Part shown: one piece after another, positions 34,926-42,946 of the stretch
How the letters are laid out: each line of letters opens with the position of its first letter
How positions within the stretch are numbered: position 1 is the stretch's first letter
DNA from: Massilia antarctica
Lineage (GTDB): Bacteria; Pseudomonadota; Gammaproteobacteria; Burkholderiales; Burkholderiaceae_D
DNA length: 64,000 bases
Direction: 5' to 3'
NCBI RefSeq assembly: GCF_015689335.1
Contig: NZ_CP065053.1
Span: forward strand, 4,402,001 to 4,466,000
Program-made: the position numbers and the translations under genes
Notes under the pieces: generated by a model
Seen by the model: only the letters and a program-made list of their open reading frames with translations
Database searches by the model: none
What the model was told of the DNA's origin: nothing

Positions 34926-36350
34926 ATGAGAAAACGCTTGATGCCGATAGCGGCGCTGGTTGGCGCCATCGCGACGATGCCGCTGGCGCCGGCCAAAGCG
35001 GCGCCGCCCGGCACCGGCCCGGCCGCGGCGCTGCTGGACGACCTGTCCGAACGCACCTTCCGTTTTTTCTGGGAGACCGCCAATCCGGCCAACGGGCTGG
35101 TGCCCGACCGTTATCCGTCGCCGTCGTTCTCCAGCATCGCGGCGGTCGGCTTCGGCCTGACGGCGTACCCGATCGGCATCGAGCGCGGCTACATCACGCG
35201 GGCGCAGGCGCGCGAAAGGGTGCTCACCACCCTGCGCTTTTTCCGCAATGCGCCGCAAGGCAGGCAGGCGAAGGGCATGAGCGGCTACAAGGGCTTTTTC
35301 TATCACTTCCTGGACATGAAAACCGGCGCGCGCAGTTCGAAATCGGAGCTGTCCACGATCGACACGGCCCTGCTGATGGCCGGCGTGCTGCACGTGCAAT
35401 CGTATTTCGACGGGGCGGGCGAGGAGGAGGCGGAAATCCGCCGCCTGGCCGACGAACTGTATCAACGCATCGACTGGCAGTGGGCGCAGGCGCGCCCGCC
35501 GGCGATCGTGCTTGGCTGGCATCCGGAAACCGGCATGCTGCCTTACGACTGGCGCGGCTACAACGAGGCGATGCTGGTGTACGTGCTGGCGCTGGCGTCG
35601 CCGACCCATCCGGTCGATCCGACGGCGTGGGACGAGTGGACCAGCAGCTACGACAAGACCTGGGGCACCTCATGGGGCCAGGAACACCTGGGATTCGCCT
35701 CGCACTTCGGGCACCAGTATTCGCACGTGTGGATCGATTTTCGCGGCATCCAGGATGCCTACATGCGCAAACGCGGCATCGACTACTTCGAAAACAGCCG
35801 GCGCGCCACGTACGCGCAGCAGGCCTACGCGATCGCCAATCCGCTCGGCTGCAAGGGTTACGGCGCCAAATTGTGGGGCGTGACGGCCAGCGACGGCCCG
35901 GCCGATGCGACCATCACCGACGGCGGCACCCGGCGCAAGTTCCGCAGCTACGCGGGGCGCGGCATGGGCAAGGAGCATGCCGACGACTGCACCGTCGCCC
36001 CGACCGGCGCAGTGGCGTCGATCGCGTTCGCGCCGGAGATCGCCATTCCGGCGATGACCGACATGCACGCGCGTTACGGCAAGCAGATTTACGGCCAATA
36101 CGGTTTCCTCGACGCCTTCAATCCGAGTTTCGACTTCGGCATCAAGCTGGCCAACGGGCGGCGCGTGCCGGGCTTCGGCTGGATCGATACCGACTACCTG
36201 GGCATCGACCAGGGGCCGATCCTGGCCATGATCGCCAACTACCGCGACGAATCGGTGTGGCGCGTCATGCGCGGCAACCCGGTGATCCGCACCGGCTTGC
36301 GGCGCGCGGGCTTTAGCGGCGGGTGGCTCGATACCGAGGCCAAGCCATGA
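34926..36350 (+). CDS. GH144-type endo-beta-1,2-glucanase (glycoamylase-fold) with signal peptide
   Basis: About 474 residues with a signal peptide (MRKRLMPIAALVGAIATMPL then APAKA), hence periplasmic or secreted. The body is an (alpha/alpha)6 barrel of the 'glycoamylase' domain (PF10091), which is GH144 in the sugar-enzyme classification: LDDLSERTFRFFWETANPANG, FSSIAAVGFGLTAYPIGIERGYI, FFYHFLDMKTGARSSKSELS, GWHPETG, YNEAMLVYVLALASP, SHVWIDFRG, GFGWIDTDYLGIDQGPILAMI. Characterised GH144 enzymes cut beta-1,2-glucan internally. ATG 34926 with AAGGGAAG is the start; the preceding TTG could also serve. The end overlaps the binding-protein gene by ATGA. Confidence 0.85.
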   Translation: MRKRLMPIAALVGAIATMPLAPAKAAPPGTGPAAALLDDLSERTFRFFWETANPANGLVPDRYPSPSFSSIAAVGFGLTAYPIGIERGYITRAQARERVLTTLRFFRNAPQGRQAKGMSGYKGFFYHFLDMKTGARSSKSELSTIDTALLMAGVLHVQSYFDGAGEEEAEIRRLADELYQRIDWQWAQARPPAIVLGWHPETGMLPYDWRGYNEAMLVYVLALASPTHPVDPTAWDEWTSSYDKTWGTSWGQEHLGFASHFGHQYSHVWIDFRGIQDAYMRKRGIDYFENSRRATYAQQAYAIANPLGCKGYGAKLWGVTASDGPADATITDGGTRRKFRSYAGRGMGKEHADDCTVAPTGAVASIAFAPEIAIPAMTDMHARYGKQIYGQYGFLDAFNPSFDFGIKLANGRRVPGFGWIDTDYLGIDQGPILAMIANYRDESVWRVMRGNPVIRTGLRRAGFSGGWLDTEAKP

Positions 36351-37621
36351 ATTTGCGGCGGCGCCACTGGGTCGCCGGCTCGGCGCTGGCGCTGCTGCTG
36401 GCCGGCTGCGAACGGCGCAGCGGCGGCCCGGTGGAGCTGCGCCTGTGGGCCATGGGGCGCGAGGGCGAAGTGGTCAAGGAACTGCTGGCCGACTTCGAAC
36501 GCGCCAACCCCGGCATCCGCATCAAGGTGCAGCAGTTGCCGTGGTTGTCGGCGCAGGAAAAGCTGCTCACCGCATTTGCCGGCGACGTGACGCCAGACCT
36601 GTGCCAGTTGGGGAACACATGGATACCGCAGTTCGCCGCGCTGGGCGCGATCGAGCCGCTGGGCGACCGGATCGACCGTCCCAACGGCGTGGCCAGCGCC
36701 GACTATTTTCCCGGCATCTGGGCGTCGAACCAGATCGACACTACCTTGTACGGCGTGCCCTGGTACGTCGACACGCGCCTGATCTACTACCGCAAGGACT
36801 TGCTGGCGGACGCCGGATTCGCCAAGGCGCCCGTCAGCTGGGCCGAATGGACCGAGGCGATGCGCGCGCTCAAGCAGCGCAGCCCGCAGAACTATGGCGT
36901 GCTGCTGCCCCTGAACGAATACGAACAACTGCTCTCGCTGGCGCTGCAGCAGGAAGCGCCGCTGCTGCGCGAAGGAGGGCGTTTCGGCGACTTCCGCCAC
37001 GCCGATTTTCGCGCAACCTTGCAGTTCTACCTCGACCTGTTCAGAACTGGCCTGGCCCCGCGCCTGTCGGCCACCGCGATTTCGAACGTGTGGGACGAAT
37101 TCGCCAAAGGATTCTTCGCCTTTTACATCTCGGGCCCGTGGAATATCGGTGAATTCAAACGGCGCCTGCCGCTTGAGAAGCAGCACACCTGGATGACGGC
37201 GCCCTTGCCGGGACCGCACGGCGCCGGTGCGTCGGTGGCCGGGGGCGCCAGCCTGGTCGTGTTCAAGGCGTCGCAGCACAAGGAAGAAGCGTGGAAGGTG
37301 GTCGAATACCTGTCGCAGCCCGAGGTGCAGCGCCGTTTTTACCAGATGACCGGCAACCTGCCACCGCGGCGCAGTGCGTGGAACGACCCGGCATTGCAGG
37401 ACGACCCGTATTCGGCCGCGTTCCGCGAACAGCTCGAACGCGCCAAGTCGCCGCCCAAGGTGCCGGAATGGGAGCGCATCGGCACCGAAATGCGCATCGT
37501 GGCCGAGCAGCTGGTGGCGGGGCGCATGACGCTCGAGCAGGCCGTGACGGAACTCGATGCGCGCACTGACCGCATTCTGGAAAAACGCCGCTGGATGCTC
37601 GATCAGCGGGGCCGGGCATGA
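36347..37621 (+). CDS. Sugar ABC transporter substrate-binding lipoprotein
   Basis: A 424-residue protein. The N-terminus MNLRRRHWVAGSALALLLAG followed by Cys is a lipoprotein signal with lipobox LLAGC. The extracellular solute-binding type-1 family domain follows (VELRLWAMGREGEVVKELLADFERANPGI, VPWYVDTRLIYYRKDLL, FAKGFFAFYISGPWNIGEFK, GASLVVFKASQHKEEAWKVVEYLS). It captures an oligosaccharide in the periplasm for the permeases. The ATG lies within the 4-bp overlap ATGA with the GH144 stop, and its own stop overlaps the first permease in the same way, showing tight coupling. No sign of damage. Confidence 0.93.
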   Translation: MNLRRRHWVAGSALALLLAGCERRSGGPVELRLWAMGREGEVVKELLADFERANPGIRIKVQQLPWLSAQEKLLTAFAGDVTPDLCQLGNTWIPQFAALGAIEPLGDRIDRPNGVASADYFPGIWASNQIDTTLYGVPWYVDTRLIYYRKDLLADAGFAKAPVSWAEWTEAMRALKQRSPQNYGVLLPLNEYEQLLSLALQQEAPLLREGGRFGDFRHADFRATLQFYLDLFRTGLAPRLSATAISNVWDEFAKGFFAFYISGPWNIGEFKRRLPLEKQHTWMTAPLPGPHGAGASVAGGASLVVFKASQHKEEAWKVVEYLSQPEVQRRFYQMTGNLPPRRSAWNDPALQDDPYSAAFREQLERAKSPPKVPEWERIGTEMRIVAEQLVAGRMTLEQAVTELDARTDRILEKRRWMLDQRGRA

Positions 37622-38496
37622 ACAGCGGGCGCGCCGCATGGTGGATGGTAGGGCCGCCGCTGCTGGTGATCGGCGTGTTTTTCTTCGTGCCGGTGTTGGC
37701 CGCGCTGGCGATGAGCATGACCGACTTCGACCTGTACGCGCTGGCGGACCTGAACAACCTGCGCTTCATCGGCCTTGCCAACTATGCCGAGCTGCTGCAA
37801 ACGCCGCTGTTCTGGAAGGCGCTGGGTAACACGCTGTTTTTCGTGGTGGCCGGCGTGCCGCTCTCGATCGCCGCATCGCTCGGCGCGGCGCTGCTGCTCA
37901 ATTCGCGGCTTGCGTGGTTCAAGCCGCTGTTTCGCACCGCCTTCTTCGCGCCGGTGGTGACGTCGATGGTGGCTGTCGCCGTCATCTGGCGCTACCTGTA
38001 TCACTCGCGCTATGGCTTCATCAATTACGGGCTCGATCTGGCGGGCCTGGCGCCGGTCGACTGGCTGGGCGATCCACGCTTCGCGATGCCCTCGATTATC
38101 CTGTTCGCGGTCTGGAAAAACTTCGGCTACAACATGATCATCTTCCTGGCCGGCCTGCAAAGCATACCGCGCGACCTGTACGAGGCGGCCGAACTCGATG
38201 GCGCGCGCAGCGTCGCCATGCTGCGCCATATCACTTTGCCGGCGCTGGCGCCGACCATGTTCATGGTCAGCATCCTCACCATGGCCGGCTACTTCCAGCT
38301 GTTCGCCGAACCGTACATGATGACCGAGGGCGGGCCGCTGCAAAGCACCGTCAGCGTGTTGTACTTCATGTACGAGCAGGGCTTCAAGTGGTGGAACCTG
38401 GGCAGCGCCACGGCGGTTGCCTTCATCCTGTTCCTGCTGATGTTCGGCGTGACCATGCTGCAAATGCGCGTGGCCGGCCGCGGGCTGGAAGAATGA
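37618..38496 (+). CDS. Sugar ABC transporter permease 1 (MalF-type)
   Basis: A 292-residue inner-membrane protein with six predicted helices, starting near the N-terminus (WWMVGPPLLVIGVFFFVPVLAALAM). It carries the cytoplasmic EAA loop EAAELDGARSVAMLRHITLPALAPTM that docks on the ATPase. Start and stop both sit in ATGA overlaps with the neighbours. It forms the heterodimeric channel with the next gene. The likely substrate is sophoro-oligosaccharides, from context only. Confidence 0.94.
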   Translation: MNSGRAAWWMVGPPLLVIGVFFFVPVLAALAMSMTDFDLYALADLNNLRFIGLANYAELLQTPLFWKALGNTLFFVVAGVPLSIAASLGAALLLNSRLAWFKPLFRTAFFAPVVTSMVAVAVIWRYLYHSRYGFINYGLDLAGLAPVDWLGDPRFAMPSIILFAVWKNFGYNMIIFLAGLQSIPRDLYEAAELDGARSVAMLRHITLPALAPTMFMVSILTMAGYFQLFAEPYMMTEGGPLQSTVSVLYFMYEQGFKWWNLGSATAVAFILFLLMFGVTMLQMRVAGRGLEE

Positions 38497-39326
38497 GCGC
38501 GCGCGCCGGCGCCAATCCGCGGCGCGTGTTCGTGAACGCCATGCTGGTCCTGTGCGCGCTGCTGGCCACGTTTCCGCTGCTGTGGATGACGTCCGTGTCG
38601 TTCATGGCGCACGGCGAGGCGAGCCACTTTCCGCCGCCGCTGCTGCCGCGCCAGGTCACCCTGGCCAATTACATGGAGCTGTTTTCGCAGGCCGGCATCG
38701 GTCGCTATTTCCTCAACAGCCTCATGCTGGCACTGGCCGCGACCTTGCTCTCGCTCGCGTTCAACGTCGGCGCGGGCTACGCCTTCGCCAAGCTGCGCTT
38801 CGCGGGACGCGACCGCATCTTCAAGCTGCTGCTGGGCGCACTGGTGATTCCGGGACAGGTGGCGATGCTGCCGCTGTTCCTGATCATGAAGCAGATGGGA
38901 CTTGTGAATACCTACATCGGGGTGCTGGTGCCGGCGGCGGCGAGCATCTTCGGGATTTTCCTGGTGCGCCAGTACGCGCTGACGATTCCCGATGCGCTGC
39001 TGGAGGCGGCGCGGCTCGATGGCGCCAGCGAGTTCCGCATCTTCCGCGCTATCGTGCTGCCGCTGCTGGCGCCGATCCTGGTGACCTTGTCGATCTTCAG
39101 TTTCCTGGGCAGCTGGAACGACTTCATGTGGCCTTTGATCGTCCTCACCGACAAGGATCTGTACACCTTGCCGGTGGCGCTGGCATCGCTCTCGCGCGAG
39201 CATGTGCAGGACAACGAGATGATGATGGCCGGTTCGGTACTCACCATTTTGCCGGTGCTGCTGCTGTTCCTGGTCTTGCAGCGCTATTACATCCAGGGCC
39301 TGCTGGTCGGCAGCGTAAAGGGATAA
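38493..39326 (+). CDS. Sugar ABC transporter permease 2 (MalG-type)
   Basis: A 277-residue inner-membrane protein. ATG 38493 is chosen because it overlaps the previous stop (ATGA) and begins the family's first helix (VFVNAMLVLCALLATFPLLWM). The EAA loop is EAARLDGASEFRIFRAIVLPLLAPIL and the end GSVKG is typical of MalG-type proteins. Longer upstream in-frame readings are not genuine. It completes the importer with the binding protein and the ATPase at 25.9 kb. Confidence 0.94.
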   Translation: MSARAGANPRRVFVNAMLVLCALLATFPLLWMTSVSFMAHGEASHFPPPLLPRQVTLANYMELFSQAGIGRYFLNSLMLALAATLLSLAFNVGAGYAFAKLRFAGRDRIFKLLLGALVIPGQVAMLPLFLIMKQMGLVNTYIGVLVPAAASIFGIFLVRQYALTIPDALLEAARLDGASEFRIFRAIVLPLLAPILVTLSIFSFLGSWNDFMWPLIVLTDKDLYTLPVALASLSREHVQDNEMMMAGSVLTILPVLLLFLVLQRYYIQGLLVGSVKG

Positions 39327-39375
39327 GGCCGCCGTCCGCCGTTGTTATCGCAGTGAACATCACCAGGGCAAAACC

Positions 39376-40776
39376 ATGACGAACGCAATCGTATTTCCCA
39401 AGCACTTCCTGTGGGGCGCATCGACGTCGGCCTACCAGATCGAAGGCTCGCCGCTGGCCGATGGCGCGGGGCCGAGCATCTGGCAGCGCTTCGCTCACTC
39501 GCCCGGCAATATCCGCGACGGCGACACGGGCGACGTGGCCTGCGATCATTACCGGCGCTCGGCGCAGGATGTGGCGCTGATGCGCGAGATTGGCTTGCAG
39601 GCTTACCGCTTCAGCATTTCGTGGAGCCGGATCATGCCGGCCGGCCGTGGCGCGGTCAATCCCGTCGGGATCGGCTTCTACGACGAGCTGGTGGACTGCT
39701 TGCTGGCGCACGGCATCAGGCCGATGGTCACCCTGTTCCACTGGGATTTGCCGGAGGCGCTGGACAACCAGGGCGGCTGGCTCAATCGCGACATCGCCGG
39801 CTGGTTCGCCGACTATGCGCGCGTGATGTTCGAGCGCCTCGACGACCGGGTCACCTCCTGGGCCACGCTCAACGAGCCGTGGGTGGTGTCCGACGGCGGC
39901 TACCTGCATGGCACCTTGGCGCCCGGGCACCGCAACCGCTTCGAAGCGCCCATCGCCGCGCACAACCTGCTGCGCGCACACGGCGCGGCGGTGAAGGTGT
40001 ACCGCGAGGTGGGCAGACACGAGATCGGACTGGTGGTCAACCTGGAGCCGAAGTACCCGGCCAGCGACAGCGCGGCCGACCAGGAAGCGGCCGCGCGCGG
40101 CCACGCCTACATGAACGGGCAATTTCTCGATCCGGTGTTTTTCGGGCGCTATCCCGACAAGATGAAGGAGGTGTATGGCGACGCCTGGCCCGCATGGCCG
40201 GCCGAGGATTTCGAGCTGATTCGCCAGCCGCTCGACTTCATCGGCGTCAATTACTACACGCGCAGCGTCACGCGCGACGAAGCGACTGCCTATCCGCTGC
40301 GCGCGGTGGCGGTGCGCCAGCCACTGGCCACCTACACCGAAACAGGCTGGGAAGTCTACGCCAAGGGCTTGAGCGACACGCTCGCATGGGTGGCGGCGCG
40401 CTACGGCAATCCGCCGCTGTACATCACCGAAAATGGCGCCGCGTTCTTCGATCCGCCGGTGGCCGAAGGAGGGCGGGTGCACGACCCGCTGCGCGTCGAT
40501 TACTACCAGAAGCACCTGCGCGCGATCCACGAGGCGATTCAACAGGGCGTGGACGTGCGCGGCTACTGCGCCTGGTCGCTGCTCGACAACCTGGAATGGG
40601 CGCATGGCTTTTCCAAACGCTTCGGCATCGTGCACGTGAACTTCGCGACCCAGGAGCGCACCCTGAAGGATAGCGCGTATTTTTATCGCGAGGTCATCGC
40701 CACCAACGGCGCCGTGCTCGATGGCGTGCCGGCGCGGCCGTCCCGGTGGAGCGGCGCGGCCATGTGGACCGAGTGA
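39376..40776 (+). CDS. GH1 beta-glucosidase
   Basis: A 466-residue cytosolic family-1 beta-glucosidase. The N-terminal signature FLWGASTSAYQIEG lies at residues 11-24, the acid/base Glu167 in TLNEPW and the nucleophile Glu352 in YITENG. Other family segments are YRFSISWSRIMP, LFHWDLP and CAWSLLDNLEWAHGFSKRFG. No signal peptide. It would hydrolyse short beta-linked disaccharides left after phosphorolysis (for instance sophorose) to glucose. It begins 49 bp after the permease gene and is probably the last gene of the plus-strand operon. Confidence 0.95.
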   Translation: MTNAIVFPKHFLWGASTSAYQIEGSPLADGAGPSIWQRFAHSPGNIRDGDTGDVACDHYRRSAQDVALMREIGLQAYRFSISWSRIMPAGRGAVNPVGIGFYDELVDCLLAHGIRPMVTLFHWDLPEALDNQGGWLNRDIAGWFADYARVMFERLDDRVTSWATLNEPWVVSDGGYLHGTLAPGHRNRFEAPIAAHNLLRAHGAAVKVYREVGRHEIGLVVNLEPKYPASDSAADQEAAARGHAYMNGQFLDPVFFGRYPDKMKEVYGDAWPAWPAEDFELIRQPLDFIGVNYYTRSVTRDEATAYPLRAVAVRQPLATYTETGWEVYAKGLSDTLAWVAARYGNPPLYITENGAAFFDPPVAEGGRVHDPLRVDYYQKHLRAIHEAIQQGVDVRGYCAWSLLDNLEWAHGFSKRFGIVHVNFATQERTLKDSAYFYREVIATNGAVLDGVPARPSRWSGAAMWTE

Positions 40777-41061
40777 GTCAATGCGGTGGCCAATATCGGG
40801 AAAACCACTGACGGTTACAAGAAGATGTTGTATTTATGCTGCAAAAATGGAAAGTGTGAAGTCAAAAAAGCAATGTTCAAAAGGAAGCATAATTTACCTA
40901 TGACAGCATAATTTTTACGGGGCAGGAATGCGTCCGGAATGCAGGGCACAGGCGGCCTGAATGTCGAAAAACAGCAGAATATTGTCATTAAACAATTTCT
41001 TAAATGCACTGACATCTGCTAAACTGCTCGACTCATTAGAATTTGTGCAATAGATCAGACC
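40777..41061. other. AT-rich gap upstream of the two-partner secretion genes
   Basis: About 285 bp, distinctly AT-rich (especially 40830-41050). It should hold the terminator of the glucan operon and the promoter of tpsB, but I cannot single out convincing boxes or a strong hairpin. Confidence 0.45.
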
Positions 41062-42876
41062 ATGTATGTGGGCTGTCGCCTGCCCGCCATGCTGCCTGCT
41101 TACACTCAAAAATCGCTTCGTTTCCTGCCGCGCCGTCTCGCCCTGGCTTCCCTCGTGCGCGCCGCGCTGCTGCTCATGTCGGCGTCCGCGGTATCAGCGC
41201 AGCAGCTTCCCGTGCCGGCAGCAAGCGCGCCCAATCCGCTCGACGTCGCCCAGGAAGGCATCCGGCGGCAAGAGGAACGCCTGCGCGAACAGCAGCAGCA
41301 ATTGCAAACCAAGGCCGACCTGCTGCAACCGGTGCCGGCAGCCGCCGACATGAGCAAGCTGCCCGTCGAGACGCCTTGCTTCCTTATCAAGACCATTACT
41401 GTTGGTGGCAAGCAGGAGCTCGGCTCGATGGCATCGACCGTGGCGCCCTTCATCGGCCAATGCGTCGGCGTGCAAGGAGTGCGCCAGATCGCCGCCGTGC
41501 TCGACACAAGGCTGGTCGCACAGGGTTATGTCACCAGCCGGGTCAGCCTGCCTCAGCAGAACCTGAGCGAGGGCAAGCTGGTGTTCGCTCTGCACGTCGG
41601 CCGGGTTGCCGGCGTGAAGATGGTCAAGGCCGGCGTGCCGGGCGACGTGGCGGACGATGCCTGGGGCACCTGGAAAAACGCCTTTCCGCTGTCCGCCGGC
41701 GACGTGCTCAACATCCGCGACCTGGAGCAGGGCGTCGAACAGATGAAGCGCTTGCCGAGCCAGGCGGTCACGACCCGCATCGAACCGGGCATGGATGCGG
41801 ACACCAGCATCGTGCTGCTCGAACGCCATGCCGGTAGCCTGCTGGAGCGCACGCATGCTTCCGTCAGCCTGGACAATTCCGGTTCGGTGGCCCTGGGCCG
41901 GGCGCAGTTGTCCGGTTCGCTGTCGCTCGACAATGCTGCCGGCCTGAACGATATTTTCAGCCTGAGCGGCAACATCAACGCCCAGCAGCCCAAGCGCGAC
42001 CACCGCAGCACCAGCCTGTCGGCCAACTACAGCATTCCCTGGGATTACCACAGCTTCAGCGTGTCGCGTAGCAGCAGCCGCTTCGCCCAGTTCGTGCAAG
42101 GCACGACGGCGCGTTTCCTGTCCAGCGGCAGCAGCAGCACGGCCGAGGCCAAATGGAATTACCTGGCATGGCGCAGCGGATCGGCCAAGGCCGGCGTGTA
42201 TGCGGCCATCTCGACCCGCCGCGCCCGGAGCTTTCTCGACGACGTGGAACTGGTCGTGCAGCGCCGCCGCACCACCAGCGCCCAGGGCGGCCTGACCTTG
42301 AAGCAATACCTCGGCCAGGGCTTGCTCGATCTTGACCTCGGCTACCGCCAGGGCATCGGCCTGGGCAGCGCCGAGGCGGATTATCCGAGCGCGGCCGGCG
42401 GCGGCCTGACCCTGCGCCCGCGCATCGTTAGCTTCAACGCGTCCTACAGTCAGCCGTTCAAGCTGGCCGAACGCGCGCTGCAGTACAGCGCCAGCCTGCG
42501 CCTGCAAAAGACCGGCGACATGACCTTGTCGGCCGACCAGATCAGCATCGGCGGGCGCTACAGCGTGCGCGGCTTCGACGGCGACAGCGTGCTGCTGGCC
42601 GAAAGCGGTGCGATCCTGCGCCAGGACGTCTCGACCGGCCTGCCATCGTTCGCAGGCATCGACAGCAGCGCCTTCATCGCGCTCGACGCCGGCAAGGTCT
42701 GGGGGCCGAGCGCCGCCGGCCTGGTCGGCGACACCCTGGCCGGTTTCGCCGCCGGCCTGCGCGGCAGATGGAAGTCGCTGGTATTCGATATCAGCCTGGC
42801 CACCCCGCTCAGCAAGCCGCAGCGTTTCAAAACGCGCACTGTCACACCGTATGTTTCGGTCACGTATTCGCGCTGA
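41062..42876 (+). CDS. TpsB/FhaC-family outer-membrane transporter of a two-partner secretion system
   Basis: A 604-residue outer-membrane protein. The signal peptide ends near SAVSAQ. A Gln-rich linker (EERLREQQQQLQTKADLL) resembles the plug-helix/linker of FhaC. A POTRA region follows (CFLIKTITVGGK, CVGVQGVRQIAAVLDTRLVAQGYVTSRV, GKLVFALHVGRVAGV), then the ShlB-type beta-barrel with the L6 motif V502-R-G-F in GGRYSVRGFDGDSV. It ends in a terminal aromatic-containing strand (PYVSVTYSR). It recognises the TPS domain of its partner and exports it. Two start codons are possible (41062 and 41089). The giant tpsA gene follows after 70 bp. Confidence 0.93.
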   Translation: MYVGCRLPAMLPAYTQKSLRFLPRRLALASLVRAALLLMSASAVSAQQLPVPAASAPNPLDVAQEGIRRQEERLREQQQQLQTKADLLQPVPAAADMSKLPVETPCFLIKTITVGGKQELGSMASTVAPFIGQCVGVQGVRQIAAVLDTRLVAQGYVTSRVSLPQQNLSEGKLVFALHVGRVAGVKMVKAGVPGDVADDAWGTWKNAFPLSAGDVLNIRDLEQGVEQMKRLPSQAVTTRIEPGMDADTSIVLLERHAGSLLERTHASVSLDNSGSVALGRAQLSGSLSLDNAAGLNDIFSLSGNINAQQPKRDHRSTSLSANYSIPWDYHSFSVSRSSSRFAQFVQGTTARFLSSGSSSTAEAKWNYLAWRSGSAKAGVYAAISTRRARSFLDDVELVVQRRRTTSAQGGLTLKQYLGQGLLDLDLGYRQGIGLGSAEADYPSAAGGGLTLRPRIVSFNASYSQPFKLAERALQYSASLRLQKTGDMTLSADQISIGGRYSVRGFDGDSVLLAESGAILRQDVSTGLPSFAGIDSSAFIALDAGKVWGPSAAGLVGDTLAGFAAGLRGRWKSLVFDISLATPLSKPQRFKTRTVTPYVSVTYSR

Positions 42877-42946
42877 TTCGCAGCGCAGACAGTTCAGTCC
42901 CCCCGCAGTACCCGTTTGACGCCTTCAGGCACCCCAAGGACCCATC

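Noticed and set aside
30801..35609. 1,602-codon open frame on the minus strand
   Set aside because: It runs antisense to the LacI, TonB-receptor and GH144 genes, all of which have clear family motifs. The translated product is Arg/His/Gly/Val-rich with no domains, as expected from high-GC antisense frames.
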